The notes beneath the pieces are model-generated. The model searched no databases and had not been told where the DNA came from. It saw nothing but the letters and a program-made list of their open reading frames with translations. DNA of 32,503 nucleotides from Thermoplasmatota archaeon (GTDB lineage Archaea; Thermoplasmatota; Penumbrarchaeia; JANQNL01), in assembly GCA_028279585.1 (NCBI GenBank), contig JANQNL010000116.1, positions 1-32,503 of the forward strand, read 5' to 3'. The position numbers and the translations under genes were made by a program. Every line of letters starts with the position of its first letter. Within the stretch, counting starts at the first letter, position 1. Below are positions 1-8,445 of this stretch, in pieces.

Positions 1-906
1 GCTACAGCACATGCCGCCTCCGACGGTGTAATCCCATACGAGGTCAGTTGTGCCGTCACCGTTGCCCACAGCATCCACGGCAAGCATCGAGCCATCACCA
101 GCTGCGAAGTAGACATTGCCGTATGCAATGGCTGGTGTGGAACAGACAGAGTCTGGTGTGGCATATGTCCAGACCTCAGTACCTGTCGTAGAATTGTAAC
201 AGTAGAGCGTGTTGACCCCGCCGGAGTAAGAGTCTCCACCACCACAGTAGATGTGGCCGTTCCAATAGGAGGGTGAGGCCTCAAGACCGGTAGAGCCACC
301 CAAGGTGGCGCTCCAGGCCTCTGTGTGATCGGAGAGCTTCACAGCCTGCAGGTTGTCACCGGTGCTCTTGATGGTGTAGTAGAGATTGGTTCCATCAGTA
401 AGGACAGAGCCTGAGCAACCAGAGATGGAGTCTGTAGGGGTGTATGTCCAGTACTGGGTCGTGGTCCCAGTGCCAGTTGCATTGGCATCCAGACATCGGA
501 GGACACCATCGTTGCCCGCCACGTAACACCTTCCACCATAGATCAATGGAGTGCTCGTATGGCTCTGGCCTGAATTGTAGGTCCATACAGATGTCCCATC
601 CATGTCGTAGCATCGGATGTTGCCATTGGTGCACAGGTAGACCTGGTCGTACTTCACAACAGGTGTGGAATATGTCCCGAAGGACTTGCTCCACAACTGG
701 TTGTATGTTCCTGGGCCATCTGCTGAACAGTTGGCCGTACCTGCCCAATCTCCCCTGAACTGGGGATATTCGCTTACTGGTACCAACCTGGTGGTCGGTG
801 CCGTTGGTGCTGCATTCTCGGTCTCTGCGCCTATGGTCGCTACCATGGCCGACACGGCCAGGAGGACGAAGGCAAGACAGATCATTATCGTTATGCTTCG
901 CTTCAT
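1..906 (-). CDS. Secreted PQQ-like beta-propeller protein (partial, C-terminus beyond window)
   Basis: Reading from ATG at 906 leftward there are 302 codons with no stop, so the gene runs off the window start. The first 26 or so residues are a signal peptide (MKRS followed by a hydrophobic stretch). After it comes YPQFRGDWAGT, the usual opening of PQQ-like quinoprotein propellers, and then repeated blades of the type 'TPVVKYDQVYLCTNGNIRCYD', 'TPLIYGGRCYVAGNDGVLRCLD' and 'TPAIAYGNVYFAAGDGSMLAVD'. These hydrophobic-G-x-hydrophobic-Y-DG-hydrophobic-x-C/A-hydrophobic-D units are diagnostic of the PQQ-repeat fold. The start is supported by GGAG at 914-917 (7-nt spacer) and a TATA-like box at 963-971. 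The family includes dehydrogenases and outer-surface scaffolds. No cofactor site is visible in this part, so an enzymatic role cannot be assigned; a cell-surface or extracellular structural or binding role is my inference. Confidence 0.88.
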   Translation of the reverse strand, partial: MKRSITIMICLAFVLLAVSAMVATIGAETENAAPTAPTTRLVPVSEYPQFRGDWAGTANCSADGPGTYNQLWSKSFGTYSTPVVKYDQVYLCTNGNIRCYDMDGTSVWTYNSGQSHTSTPLIYGGRCYVAGNDGVLRCLDANATGTGTTTQYWTYTPTDSISGCSGSVLTDGTNLYYTIKSTGDNLQAVKLSDHTEAWSATLGGSTGLEASPSYWNGHIYCGGGDSYSGGVNTLYCYNSTTGTEVWTYATPDSVCSTPAIAYGNVYFAAGDGSMLAVDAVGNGDGTTDLVWDYTVGGGMCCS

Positions 907-962
907 TTTACCACTCCGCTATCTACCCTTGATTACTGTGATTTCGTAGACCTTCACTATTG

Positions 963-971
963 TTATTTAAG
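963..971 (-). promoter_or_regulatory. TATA-like box for the propeller gene
   Basis: The minus strand reads CTTAAATAA, centred about 60 nt before the ATG at 906. A start point about 25 nt downstream would leave a leader of roughly 35 nt containing the GGAG ribosome-binding site at 914-917. Confidence 0.4.
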
Positions 972-1042
972 CTAATCCACACATGCACTGACATATGTAA
1001 TGATACTGATGCGGAAATTGACATGGGAGGTAATTTCCAGTT

Positions 1043-4000
1043 TCATTCCTCTTCCTCCATGTCTATTTCATCGTCATCATCTTCGAACTCATCATCATCC
1101 AATTCATCATCATCGAACTCGTCGTCGAACATATCTTCCTCGTCTTCAGGTTCATCATCGAACTCATCGCTGTACGGATCATCATCCTCCAGCTCTGGAG
1201 GTTCATCGTCCTGCTTCTTGAGCACCACTGTATAGATCACGAACCCTATCGCTGCCACAACAAGTAGAGCGATGATCGCAACAACGAACCATCCCATCAC
1301 CGACACCTCCTTTGGCACATCATCATCCTGCTGTGGTGGCTGTTCTGGTGGTGGCTGCTCTGGCGGATCCCAGGTGTTCAGGACCGTGAGATTGAACTTG
1401 AAGTAGACCTTGTTACCACCATCATCCCGGGCCTCCACCATGAGCTCGTAGAAACCGGGTTCAAGGTCGGGTCCGTAGGTGGGGTTCAGGTTCTTGGTCA
1501 ACTTATCCACATACCAGACGAACTGCAGTGTGCTTCCCTCTGGGTCTGTGGAACCCGATGCATCGAACAAGAGCGTATCGTTCTCACCGACAGTGAGCTC
1601 TTGGCCATACGCCAAGGTGGTGTTCCCGAACTTGACCTCGATGACAGGTGCCCTGTCCAAGATGGTTATGAACACAGTGGTCTCCACCCAGTCTCCACCA
1701 TCGGAGACCGCCAGGGTGATACCATGGTCACCAACACCGAACGTGGTGGTCCATCCAGGGTCCTCCGATAGAATGGAGCCTTTGTACATCCACCTGTAGA
1801 ACAGGGTGTCCCCGTCTGGGTCGTATGTTCCATTGGAATGGAACATGATGATAGTGAAGCTTGGGAACTCAGCTCCTTCCAGGGGTGAACTTATGTTAGC
1901 AACAGGAGGTCTGTTCGGCGCTGCGGGCAGGTCGAGGATCTTGATGTAGACCTCATCAGAGAGGTTGTACTCCGAGTCGTTCACCCAGAGCTTGATGGTA
2001 TGGTTGCCCGGGAGCAGGTAAACGTAGTCCTCGTACTTGGTTGAAATAACTCCCTGAGCAGAGCTTATCCAGCAGTATGTGAGGTTACCTGGATCATCGT
2101 CCGTAGTTCCTTCCGCCGAAAGGAAGATGAGCGTGTCATTGTACCTGACCATGCCCCAGGTGGGCGAGTGGATAACGACACTTGGTGGGGAGTTCGGAGC
2201 AAGGACCGTGAAGTTAACTGTGGAAGAATGGTTCAGTCCAGCAGGATCGAACACTGTAAGCTTCAGGTAGTAGCTCCCTGCAACGAGATACTGGATGTGG
2301 TACTTATCAGAGTTCAGAAGGTAATCCTGGTCTGGGATGTACCACTCGTAGGTCAGGATATCCCGGTCTGGATCCTTGGAGCCGTTGGCAGAGAAGTAGA
2401 TAGGCTCTCCGCTTCCAAAAACCGCACCTTCTGCTGGGGATGAGATGTTCGAGGTAGGCACCCTGTTGGGATGCTTCACCCTGAGGTGGACCCAGTCAGT
2501 TGAGATCGGTCCGGATGAATTGGATATCTGGAAAGTGACGTTGTGGAATCCAACTTCCAGGCCTACCTGGAAATCAATGTCCGAGCTCAACGGTGAAGCA
2601 GAGAGGTTCGTTCTCCATTCGTAGGTGTAGGGGCCCATGGACTGGATGTATGGCTGGACCTTGCCTGTGAAGTTCAGGGTGGTCCCGAGGATGTAGGTGG
2701 CTGGTAGTGGTCGAAGAATGACCGCTCTTAGTTGACCAGTGTATCTCTCAAGCGTCACGTCGATAGTTGCTGTAGTGTGGGAATACGGCTGGTATCGACC
2801 TGTGGCCACGACCTCGTATTCTATCCCATCGGGTAGTGTCACGTTGATGCTCTCACCAGTAGAGATATGGACCACCCGTGCAGGGGTGAAGGCCAAGCCG
2901 GCATCGTACGCAGCATGTTCTGTTGGGTCCAGAAATAGCAGTGTCAGCCGAGTCGCCTCGGGATAGGAGTCGTACAGAGTATGACCATAATCGAAGGGAT
3001 CCTCGTACATCTGGGTCGTCTGCGAGATCGACGTGGCATTGATTGTGTATCGGCAGATGAAATCGTCATCCGGACCGTAAAGCGGCTCTGCCATCTTGTC
3101 CGTTAAGACCCCACCCAGCGTGACGTTGTAAGTGTAGTTCACACCCTCCTGGGCTATCGTTACGGCCTGCACGAGGGAGTTGGTCTGGGCTGGGAAGTGA
3201 CCAAGCTGGGATTCTACGTGAACGAAATAATTGAAGTTGATACCGATAGGGAAGAAGCAGTTACCGTTGACGTCCGTGTGATTTGCGATGATGCCTATCT
3301 CCCAAGGATTGTTGAACTCGCTTGCTGTTGCCAGTTTTACTGTGGCTCCATCCACGGGCATACCGTTCGCGTCCTTGACGTTGACCGTGAAATTCGCTGT
3401 GAACGTGTACCCGTCTGTGATGGACATCTGAGCAGAGTCCGTTCTGAAAGAGACAAAGGCAGAGACCCCACCCGGTCCCCCTTCTGCAGCAGGATTGTCA
3501 ACGTTTCCAGAGTAGGCCTCCCACTGGTGCCATCCGCGCTCGTAGAACTCGTTCCAACCGTGCCATCCTTCAAGTGTAAGGGACGGGACACATGGGATGA
3601 GAGCGATCTTTGCTCCAGCTGCCAGCATGTCCGAGTTCTCGCCGCAGTAACCCCAGTGATGCTTGTAGCTGATCACCGGGTGATGCGTCCTCTGGCCGTT
3701 AATGGACCAGTCGGGTAGGACCTCACGCTGCCATCTACCGACAGCACCCACGGCTCCGTTGTTCTCCATACCGTTCATGGTGCCATTCCAGAGGGTGGTC
3801 TCGTTGGCCAGATAGTGGGACAGGACCGGATAACCCGGATCGTCGGTCTTGTTGTAGAGCCATCCACGCCACCAGACACCAGTATCAGAATCTGCGTACT
3901 GTTCTGTGTCCGGGTTCGCGTATCCAGGGATCTCGATGTTGGACCTGGGGGTCACCACGAACCAGTAATAGATCTCCTCTGGAAGAGTGATCTGTCCCTC

Positions 4001-4588
4001 TGGGACCTGGTAGACAACGGTGGAGTGCTCACCATCTGCCTTCTGGGTGTCGACGATGTCTGCATACTTGAGCTCCTTGGAGATGTTGTATGCCTCGTCG
4101 ACGTTCTGGATGAGGCAGTCCTCGTCGAACGCAGTATGGGTCAAGATCTCCACAGGCATGTTCGCTATGGTGAACGCGATCTCGTCCAGGTAGGAGAGGT
4201 TGACGCTGGGGGTGAGGATGACATTGGCGAAGCGGACCTGCTGGACATCGGAGAGCTCGTTGAACTTCCAGCACAAGCTTTCATTGAGCCACTGTGGTGC
4301 ACGGTCCACAGCATCTCTTGCTGTCTGGTTTATCTCCTGGTATACATCGAACCCTGGGTCTGCCTGGAAGGCATCAGCTGTGGAGTTGTACCTGAATGAC
4401 AGGTCCTCGTCGGGAGTGAGTTGGAAAGAGAATGTGTCTTGGGCCAGGAGCTGCCAGTCGGAGGATCTGGCAGCGTTCTCTGGTCCCAAACCATTGGTGG
4501 ACGTTCCGAGCGAGATGGTCGGAACGATAAGAAGTATCACGGCCGCAGCAATTATGCTCAAGATGTAAGACTTGCTGTAACCGTGCAT
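1043..4588 (-). CDS. Transglutaminase-like / PKD-repeat cell-surface protein with C-terminal membrane anchor and acidic tail
   Basis: This 1181-residue protein has a signal peptide (about 1-28) and then an N-terminal region ending in a transglutaminase-like core: WGYCGENSDMLAAGAK with Cys315, followed 28 residues later by GWHGWNEFYERGW with His343. This matches the family's Cys and His-x-W-x-E motifs. The usual third acid after the 'GW' appears to be Glu357 rather than Asp. A carboxypeptidase-regulatory-like beta domain follows at about 395-480 (VKDANGMPVDGATVKL). Several PKD/Ig-like domains come next, with motifs such as NISSPAEGAVF, ANGSKDPDRDILTYEW and SNGTYDPDGDTLFYRW. Near the C-terminus is a Pro/Gln linker, one membrane helix (about 1095-1118) and a roughly 60-residue, almost purely Asp/Glu tail that should be cytoplasmic. 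Many N-x-S/T sequons suggest glycosylation. A peptidase or cross-linking role on wall protein or peptide is plausible; the substrate is unknown. Confidence 0.87.
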   Translation of the reverse strand: MHGYSKSYILSIIAAAVILLIVPTISLGTSTNGLGPENAARSSDWQLLAQDTFSFQLTPDEDLSFRYNSTADAFQADPGFDVYQEINQTARDAVDRAPQWLNESLCWKFNELSDVQQVRFANVILTPSVNLSYLDEIAFTIANMPVEILTHTAFDEDCLIQNVDEAYNISKELKYADIVDTQKADGEHSTVVYQVPEGQITLPEEIYYWFVVTPRSNIEIPGYANPDTEQYADSDTGVWWRGWLYNKTDDPGYPVLSHYLANETTLWNGTMNGMENNGAVGAVGRWQREVLPDWSINGQRTHHPVISYKHHWGYCGENSDMLAAGAKIALIPCVPSLTLEGWHGWNEFYERGWHQWEAYSGNVDNPAAEGGPGGVSAFVSFRTDSAQMSITDGYTFTANFTVNVKDANGMPVDGATVKLATASEFNNPWEIGIIANHTDVNGNCFFPIGINFNYFVHVESQLGHFPAQTNSLVQAVTIAQEGVNYTYNVTLGGVLTDKMAEPLYGPDDDFICRYTINATSISQTTQMYEDPFDYGHTLYDSYPEATRLTLLFLDPTEHAAYDAGLAFTPARVVHISTGESINVTLPDGIEYEVVATGRYQPYSHTTATIDVTLERYTGQLRAVILRPLPATYILGTTLNFTGKVQPYIQSMGPYTYEWRTNLSASPLSSDIDFQVGLEVGFHNVTFQISNSSGPISTDWVHLRVKHPNRVPTSNISSPAEGAVFGSGEPIYFSANGSKDPDRDILTYEWYIPDQDYLLNSDKYHIQYLVAGSYYLKLTVFDPAGLNHSSTVNFTVLAPNSPPSVVIHSPTWGMVRYNDTLIFLSAEGTTDDDPGNLTYCWISSAQGVISTKYEDYVYLLPGNHTIKLWVNDSEYNLSDEVYIKILDLPAAPNRPPVANISSPLEGAEFPSFTIIMFHSNGTYDPDGDTLFYRWMYKGSILSEDPGWTTTFGVGDHGITLAVSDGGDWVETTVFITILDRAPVIEVKFGNTTLAYGQELTVGENDTLLFDASGSTDPEGSTLQFVWYVDKLTKNLNPTYGPDLEPGFYELMVEARDDGGNKVYFKFNLTVLNTWDPPEQPPPEQPPQQDDDVPKEVSVMGWFVVAIIALLVVAAIGFVIYTVVLKKQDDEPPELEDDDPYSDEFDDEPEDEEDMFDDEFDDDELDDDEFEDDDDEIDMEEEE

Positions 4589-4606
4589 GCTCTTGCATAT
4601 TTTGGA

Positions 4607-4615
4607 GTATATAAA
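4607..4615 (-). promoter_or_regulatory. TATA box, leaderless-type promoter of the transglutaminase-like gene
   Basis: The minus strand reads TTTATATAC, centred about 23 nt upstream of the ATG at 4588, so transcription should start at or next to the start codon. The same near-symmetric box read on the plus strand (GTATATAAA) would place a start near 4637, at the first hairpin of the array at 4640-4711. Confidence 0.65.
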
Positions 4616-4639
4616 CTAATTATGGGACACTTTTTCCGT

Positions 4640-4711
4640 TCGACCTTTTCAGAAAAGGTCGATCAAAATGGGTGGGGTAAACCCCACACGGACCTTTCAG
4701 GTCCATTTTTT
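4640..4711 (+). ncRNA. Array of three hairpins ending in a T run (candidate small RNA or attenuator)
   Basis: Hairpin 1 pairs 4640-4649 (TCGACCTTTT) with 4653-4662 (AAAAGGTCGA) around a 3-nt loop. Hairpin 2 pairs GTGGGG (4672-4677) with CCCCAC (4682-4687). Hairpin 3 pairs GGACC (4690-4694) with GGTCC (4700-4704) and is followed by A and six Ts (4706-4711). The right arm of hairpin 1 can also pair with the left arm of hairpin 3 (AAAGGTC with GACCTTT), so exclusive structures are possible. A TATA-like box at 4607-4615 would start a plus transcript close to hairpin 1. It lies upstream of the hydrolase gene. Whether it is an independent RNA, a leader or a terminator cannot be told from sequence alone. 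Confidence 0.45.
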
Positions 4712-4827
4712 ACCTCGGATTCTCATATCATCTCTGGGATTTCGAACCGTCGGCCGGAGCAGTTCATGGGAATATCTAAACCGCAACTGTTAATACTCCA
4801 GCATCCAATTATTATCTGGGCAGGGTC

Positions 4828-5649
4828 ATGGACGAGTGCAGGACCGGTTACAGCTCCAACTGGGTCGAGGTGGATGGCTCCGACCTTCATTATATCGAAG
4901 CAGGCTCAGGTCGACCGCTGTTCTTCATCCACGGTGTCGGCTCCAACTGCCATGCCTTCGAACTGCAGATGGATGCGTTCAAGGACAAGTTCAGATGCAT
5001 CTCCGTGGACATCCCGGGTCATAATGCATCCCGGGACAGGCCACTATACTACCGCATCGACCATATATCTGACATCATGTGGCAGCTCATGGAGAAGGCC
5101 GGTGTGACCGATAAGAAGCCCATCATCTTTGGACATTCATATGGGGGTGCCATCGCCCAACAGCTGGTCCTGGACCACCAGGAGCAGATAGAGGCTGCCA
5201 TATTCTCACATACCACAGGGAACATCCGTCGAGGTGTTGTGTCCGGTATTGTATCCGCTGGGGCTCCAGTAGGATACCCGTTCGCTTGGAGCATGCGAAC
5301 TAGAGGGATAATGGGCCACCTCATCAACGTGCATCCGAACTGTCGCAGTGACCGAGCGAAAAAGATATCGCAGGATGCTGTGAACACAGATGTCTACCCG
5401 ATACTGGAGATGTCCAGGAGCATGTGGCACTTCAGGTCGGACAGGCGGCTCCATGAGATAGAGATACCCATCCTCATCCTCGCAGGGACCATCGACAACG
5501 TCTTCCCATACAGCCACGCGGAGTATCTCCACAAGCTTTGTAAGACCTCCGTGCTCAAGATAGTTCGCCGGGCCGGCCATCAATCCCATATCGAGAACCC
5601 TGAGATGGTCAACAACTACCTCGAGAGGTTCCTCTACTACTGGTATTGA
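4828..5649 (+). CDS. Alpha/beta hydrolase fold protein
   Basis: The 273-residue protein has the full alpha/beta-hydrolase signature. The oxyanion-hole loop is FFIHGVGSN (about 32-40), DIPGHN follows the third strand, and the nucleophile elbow is FGHSYGG with Ser104. The catalytic acid is probably Asp223 in LAGTIDNVFP and the catalytic His is His251 in RAGHQSHIENP. Length and layout fit the esterase/haloperoxidase-type single-domain subfamily. No signal peptide is seen, so it should be cytoplasmic. Substrate cannot be read from sequence. It is transcribed alone, downstream of the hairpin array at 4640-4711. The ATG at 4828 is not preceded by a strong ribosome-binding site; a weak TATA-like TTAATAC lies at about 4790. 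Confidence 0.92.
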   Translation: MDECRTGYSSNWVEVDGSDLHYIEAGSGRPLFFIHGVGSNCHAFELQMDAFKDKFRCISVDIPGHNASRDRPLYYRIDHISDIMWQLMEKAGVTDKKPIIFGHSYGGAIAQQLVLDHQEQIEAAIFSHTTGNIRRGVVSGIVSAGAPVGYPFAWSMRTRGIMGHLINVHPNCRSDRAKKISQDAVNTDVYPILEMSRSMWHFRSDRRLHEIEIPILILAGTIDNVFPYSHAEYLHKLCKTSVLKIVRRAGHQSHIENPEMVNNYLERFLYYWY

Positions 5650-5704
5650 GGGGTAGGATCCAAGATCGGATGTGAGTTCGGATCTGTCACAAATTCTAAA
5701 TATT

Positions 5705-5767
5705 AATAATGGGCCAGTGTACGTGAGATAACTCGTTAATAGCCTCTAATAGCACTAGCCCAATATT
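5705..5767. repeat. Imperfect inverted repeat upstream of the LamG gene
   Basis: The arm at 5705-5719 (AATAATGGGCCAGTG) matches the reverse complement of 5753-5767 at 13 of 15 positions, with a 33-nt spacer. It ends 20 nt before the start codon at 5787, so it could be a leader hairpin or a binding site for a dimeric regulator. The winged-helix protein encoded at 8446-8985 is an obvious candidate, but nothing in the sequence proves it. Confidence 0.5.
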
Positions 5768-5786
5768 CTGATTGAGAAGAGGTGAG

Positions 5787-8420
5787 ATGATGAAGCTGAT
5801 GATCTTCCATTTGTCTATAGCCGGTGCAGTTTTGATACTTCTAACCTGCTCTTTATTAGTGATTGCTGACCAGGATGGTGATGACATATGCCGGAAAGAT
5901 AACAGTGGGTGTAATACGAGGGTCTCTTCAAGCCTTGTTGCTCACTGGGCATTCAATGAGAACGAGGGGTCCTATGCATCAGATTCCTCAGAAAATGGAA
6001 ATCATGGAGAGCTGAACGGACCCAGATGGGTCACTGGTCGCGATGGGCCCTGCCTTCAGTTCGACGGTAATGATTATGTTGAAATTGATGACCATTCTTC
6101 ATTAGATGTCACGCAAGAGATCACCCTGATGGCTTGGATAAGGACGAATGACACATCAGGGGATGTTGGTTGTATTCTGGGGAAGACTTTTGGAAGTAAT
6201 GCTAAGAATGGCTATTATATGATGGTTTATCACAACTACTTCTATGGTGGGGTAATAGCCACCGGTGGTGGAAATCCACTTGGGGATACCAGTAGCAAGA
6301 TCGTAGTGGCCGATGGAGAGTGGCATCACGTTGCAGTGACCTTTGATGGATCAACAGCCAGAACGTATGTTGATGGGGTTGCTGGAAATTACCTAAATAG
6401 AACAGGGACTGTTACTACCAATTCCTATGATATTAACATAGGACGATTCCCAAATGACATTTACTATTTTGATGGCGATATCGATGATGTCAGGATATAT
6501 CGTAAGGCATTGACCCTTGATGAGATACGTGAGATCTATGGTGCCGAAGGTGTTGGCCCATTGATCGGTCACTGGAATCTAGATGATATGGAGGGTTCAT
6601 CGGCCTTCGATGATTCTGGGATGGATAATCACGGACTCGTTAATAAGGCTGAATGGACCGATGGATTGGATAAAGGATGTCTACGATTTGGTAATGATAG
6701 CTCATATGTTGATCTTGACGATATATTGTCCGATACTACGTTCTCTTTAGCTCTGTGGATTAAACCTGAACTATTATACTCTCCCCATACACTTCGCAAT
6801 GCATTCTTTTTCAGTAAGACCCCTGATTCTGGTTTTTATGATTTCTATATGAGGATCTACAACGAATCTGTGATAGAGGTCGGATATGGTGGAGAAATGA
6901 CTGTGAACAAGGTATTTTCCGACACACTGATCGAGGAAAACAAATGGTATCATCTAGTTTTCACCCATAGTCCTTCAGATGGGGGAAAATTATATGTCAA
7001 TTCTGTTTTAGAAGACACTTCAGATGGTAGGCACTGGGCCATGTCGAATGCTGAGATAATGCTAGGCCAGATCCGCAAAGAAGATTATGTCAAGGGATAT
7101 ACCGGATTAATGGATGAGGTAGCGATCTATAATATCGTTCTTGATCCGAGGATAATAAAGGACCTGTATGAGAAATTCAATCCTAATGAGTTCGGAAGCT
7201 TTGAGGATCATATCAATGTGAACCACGATCCTTTGTATCCTGACGATAATGATGAGGTCACTGTGACGATTAGATCCGGGGCTGATTTCGTACTTACCAA
7301 TTCTTCTATTGATGTGACGGTCTCTGGACAGAACCTAACTAACCCAGAAAGGGCATGGATGAAGACAACCAATGATCACACGATGTACCATGTTATCGAA
7401 AAGTATCCTGCTGGGACGAAAGTAACGTTCCAGATCATAGCGTCGACGGGCATTGTGAGCCGAACTTCGATGAATTATACATATGTCGTCTGGGAGTCGA
7501 ACACTATTGAACAGGACCATGATGAGGATGGGCTTCCAGATGTATGGGAACAGACATATTTCAATGGTACAAACTTCACAGGATCAGACGACCCCGACGA
7601 CGATGGTTATCCGAACAGTGAGGAATTCATCAACGGAACAGACCCTACGGACCCTGGCTCCTCTCCAGATAACAATGATGGTCAAGGAGATGATACTGAC
7701 CAAGATGATGATGGGATGGATGATAAATGGGAAATTGACAACTTTGGCGATACACAGGTAAGTCCCTATTCCGATGCTGATGGTGATGGATATTCAAATT
7801 ATGATGAGTTCTTGTATGGATCAGATCCGAATAATGGACTGAACTGGCCAGCCCACTATGATACCGATTCAGATGGGTTGGATGATGGATGGGAGAGATC
7901 GAACTTTGGAGACCTTTCAGAAAATGGTAGCAACGACCCTGATAATGATGGTCATTCCAACCTTGACGAGTATAATGCAGATACCGATCCAAACGATCCT
8001 AATGAGAATCCGTCATTTACACCACAGAGAGATGATGAAGAACCCGATTATCTCATGGTCTTGATCATCGTCGTAATAACTATGGCACTGTTATTAATCA
8101 TGGTGTTTCTGATAATTGCCATTGTCTTCAGACGAGTGAATCGCGAGAGGGATGAAGCGCTAGACGACATATATGATGATGAACCTGATGTCCGATCACA
8201 ACCAACAACTGGAGGAAGGACCAAGGGTCTTACCAATGAGGATCGAGAATACTTACGAGAATTACATGATGAGGCTTTGTCCTATAGACGACCAAGTGAC
8301 CATTACATCCACCACGACAAAAACTTGAAAATCCTGGAGGAAGAAGTTAGACATGGATCGCTTGATAGACGCTACAACGAATCCTTTGATAAACTTGTGC
8401 GAAAGGATAGCAGACGTTAA
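5787..8420 (+). CDS. LamG-domain and calcium-repeat membrane protein with cytoplasmic tail
   Basis: The 877-residue protein starts with a signal peptide (MMKLMIFHLSIAGAVLILL). Two LamG/concanavalin-like domains follow (about 47-240 and 258-460), each opening with the family pattern: 'LVAHWAFNENEG...DSSENGNHGEL' and 'LIGHWNLDDMEG...DDSGMDNHGLV'. Next is an Ig-like stretch (about 465-570), then thrombospondin-type-3/EF-hand-like Asp repeats (about 576-745; DHDEDGLPDVWE, DTDSDGLDDGWE, DPDNDGHSNLDEY). One membrane helix (about 753-778) leads into a charged tail of about 100 residues. The start at 5787 or 5790 follows AGGTGAG; an upstream TTG at 5772 is less likely. A-T-rich codons distinguish this gene from most neighbours. 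LamG folds bind glycans or proteins and the Asp repeats bind calcium. The long cytoplasmic tail and the regulator gene 25 nt downstream suggest a sensor-like role, which is inference. Confidence 0.88.
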   Translation: MMKLMIFHLSIAGAVLILLTCSLLVIADQDGDDICRKDNSGCNTRVSSSLVAHWAFNENEGSYASDSSENGNHGELNGPRWVTGRDGPCLQFDGNDYVEIDDHSSLDVTQEITLMAWIRTNDTSGDVGCILGKTFGSNAKNGYYMMVYHNYFYGGVIATGGGNPLGDTSSKIVVADGEWHHVAVTFDGSTARTYVDGVAGNYLNRTGTVTTNSYDINIGRFPNDIYYFDGDIDDVRIYRKALTLDEIREIYGAEGVGPLIGHWNLDDMEGSSAFDDSGMDNHGLVNKAEWTDGLDKGCLRFGNDSSYVDLDDILSDTTFSLALWIKPELLYSPHTLRNAFFFSKTPDSGFYDFYMRIYNESVIEVGYGGEMTVNKVFSDTLIEENKWYHLVFTHSPSDGGKLYVNSVLEDTSDGRHWAMSNAEIMLGQIRKEDYVKGYTGLMDEVAIYNIVLDPRIIKDLYEKFNPNEFGSFEDHINVNHDPLYPDDNDEVTVTIRSGADFVLTNSSIDVTVSGQNLTNPERAWMKTTNDHTMYHVIEKYPAGTKVTFQIIASTGIVSRTSMNYTYVVWESNTIEQDHDEDGLPDVWEQTYFNGTNFTGSDDPDDDGYPNSEEFINGTDPTDPGSSPDNNDGQGDDTDQDDDGMDDKWEIDNFGDTQVSPYSDADGDGYSNYDEFLYGSDPNNGLNWPAHYDTDSDGLDDGWERSNFGDLSENGSNDPDNDGHSNLDEYNADTDPNDPNENPSFTPQRDDEEPDYLMVLIIVVITMALLLIMVFLIIAIVFRRVNRERDEALDDIYDDEPDVRSQPTTGGRTKGLTNEDREYLRELHDEALSYRRPSDHYIHHDKNLKILEEEVRHGSLDRRYNESFDKLVRKDSRR

Positions 8421-8445
8421 ATAAAGAAATGAACATCGATGCAGC

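Noticed and set aside
960..1235. Open frame rich in serine on the plus strand
   Set aside because: It is the antisense reading of the GAT/GAA-type codons that encode the acidic tail of the transglutaminase-like protein.
4421..5107. 228-codon frame crossing the 4589-4827 gap
   Set aside because: It overlaps the transglutaminase-like gene on one side and the hydrolase in another frame on the other, with no recognisable domain; the hydrolase frame has all catalytic motifs.
7645..7992. His/Tyr-rich frame opposite the calcium repeats
   Set aside because: It is antisense to the Asp-rich repeats of the LamG protein, with no independent support.
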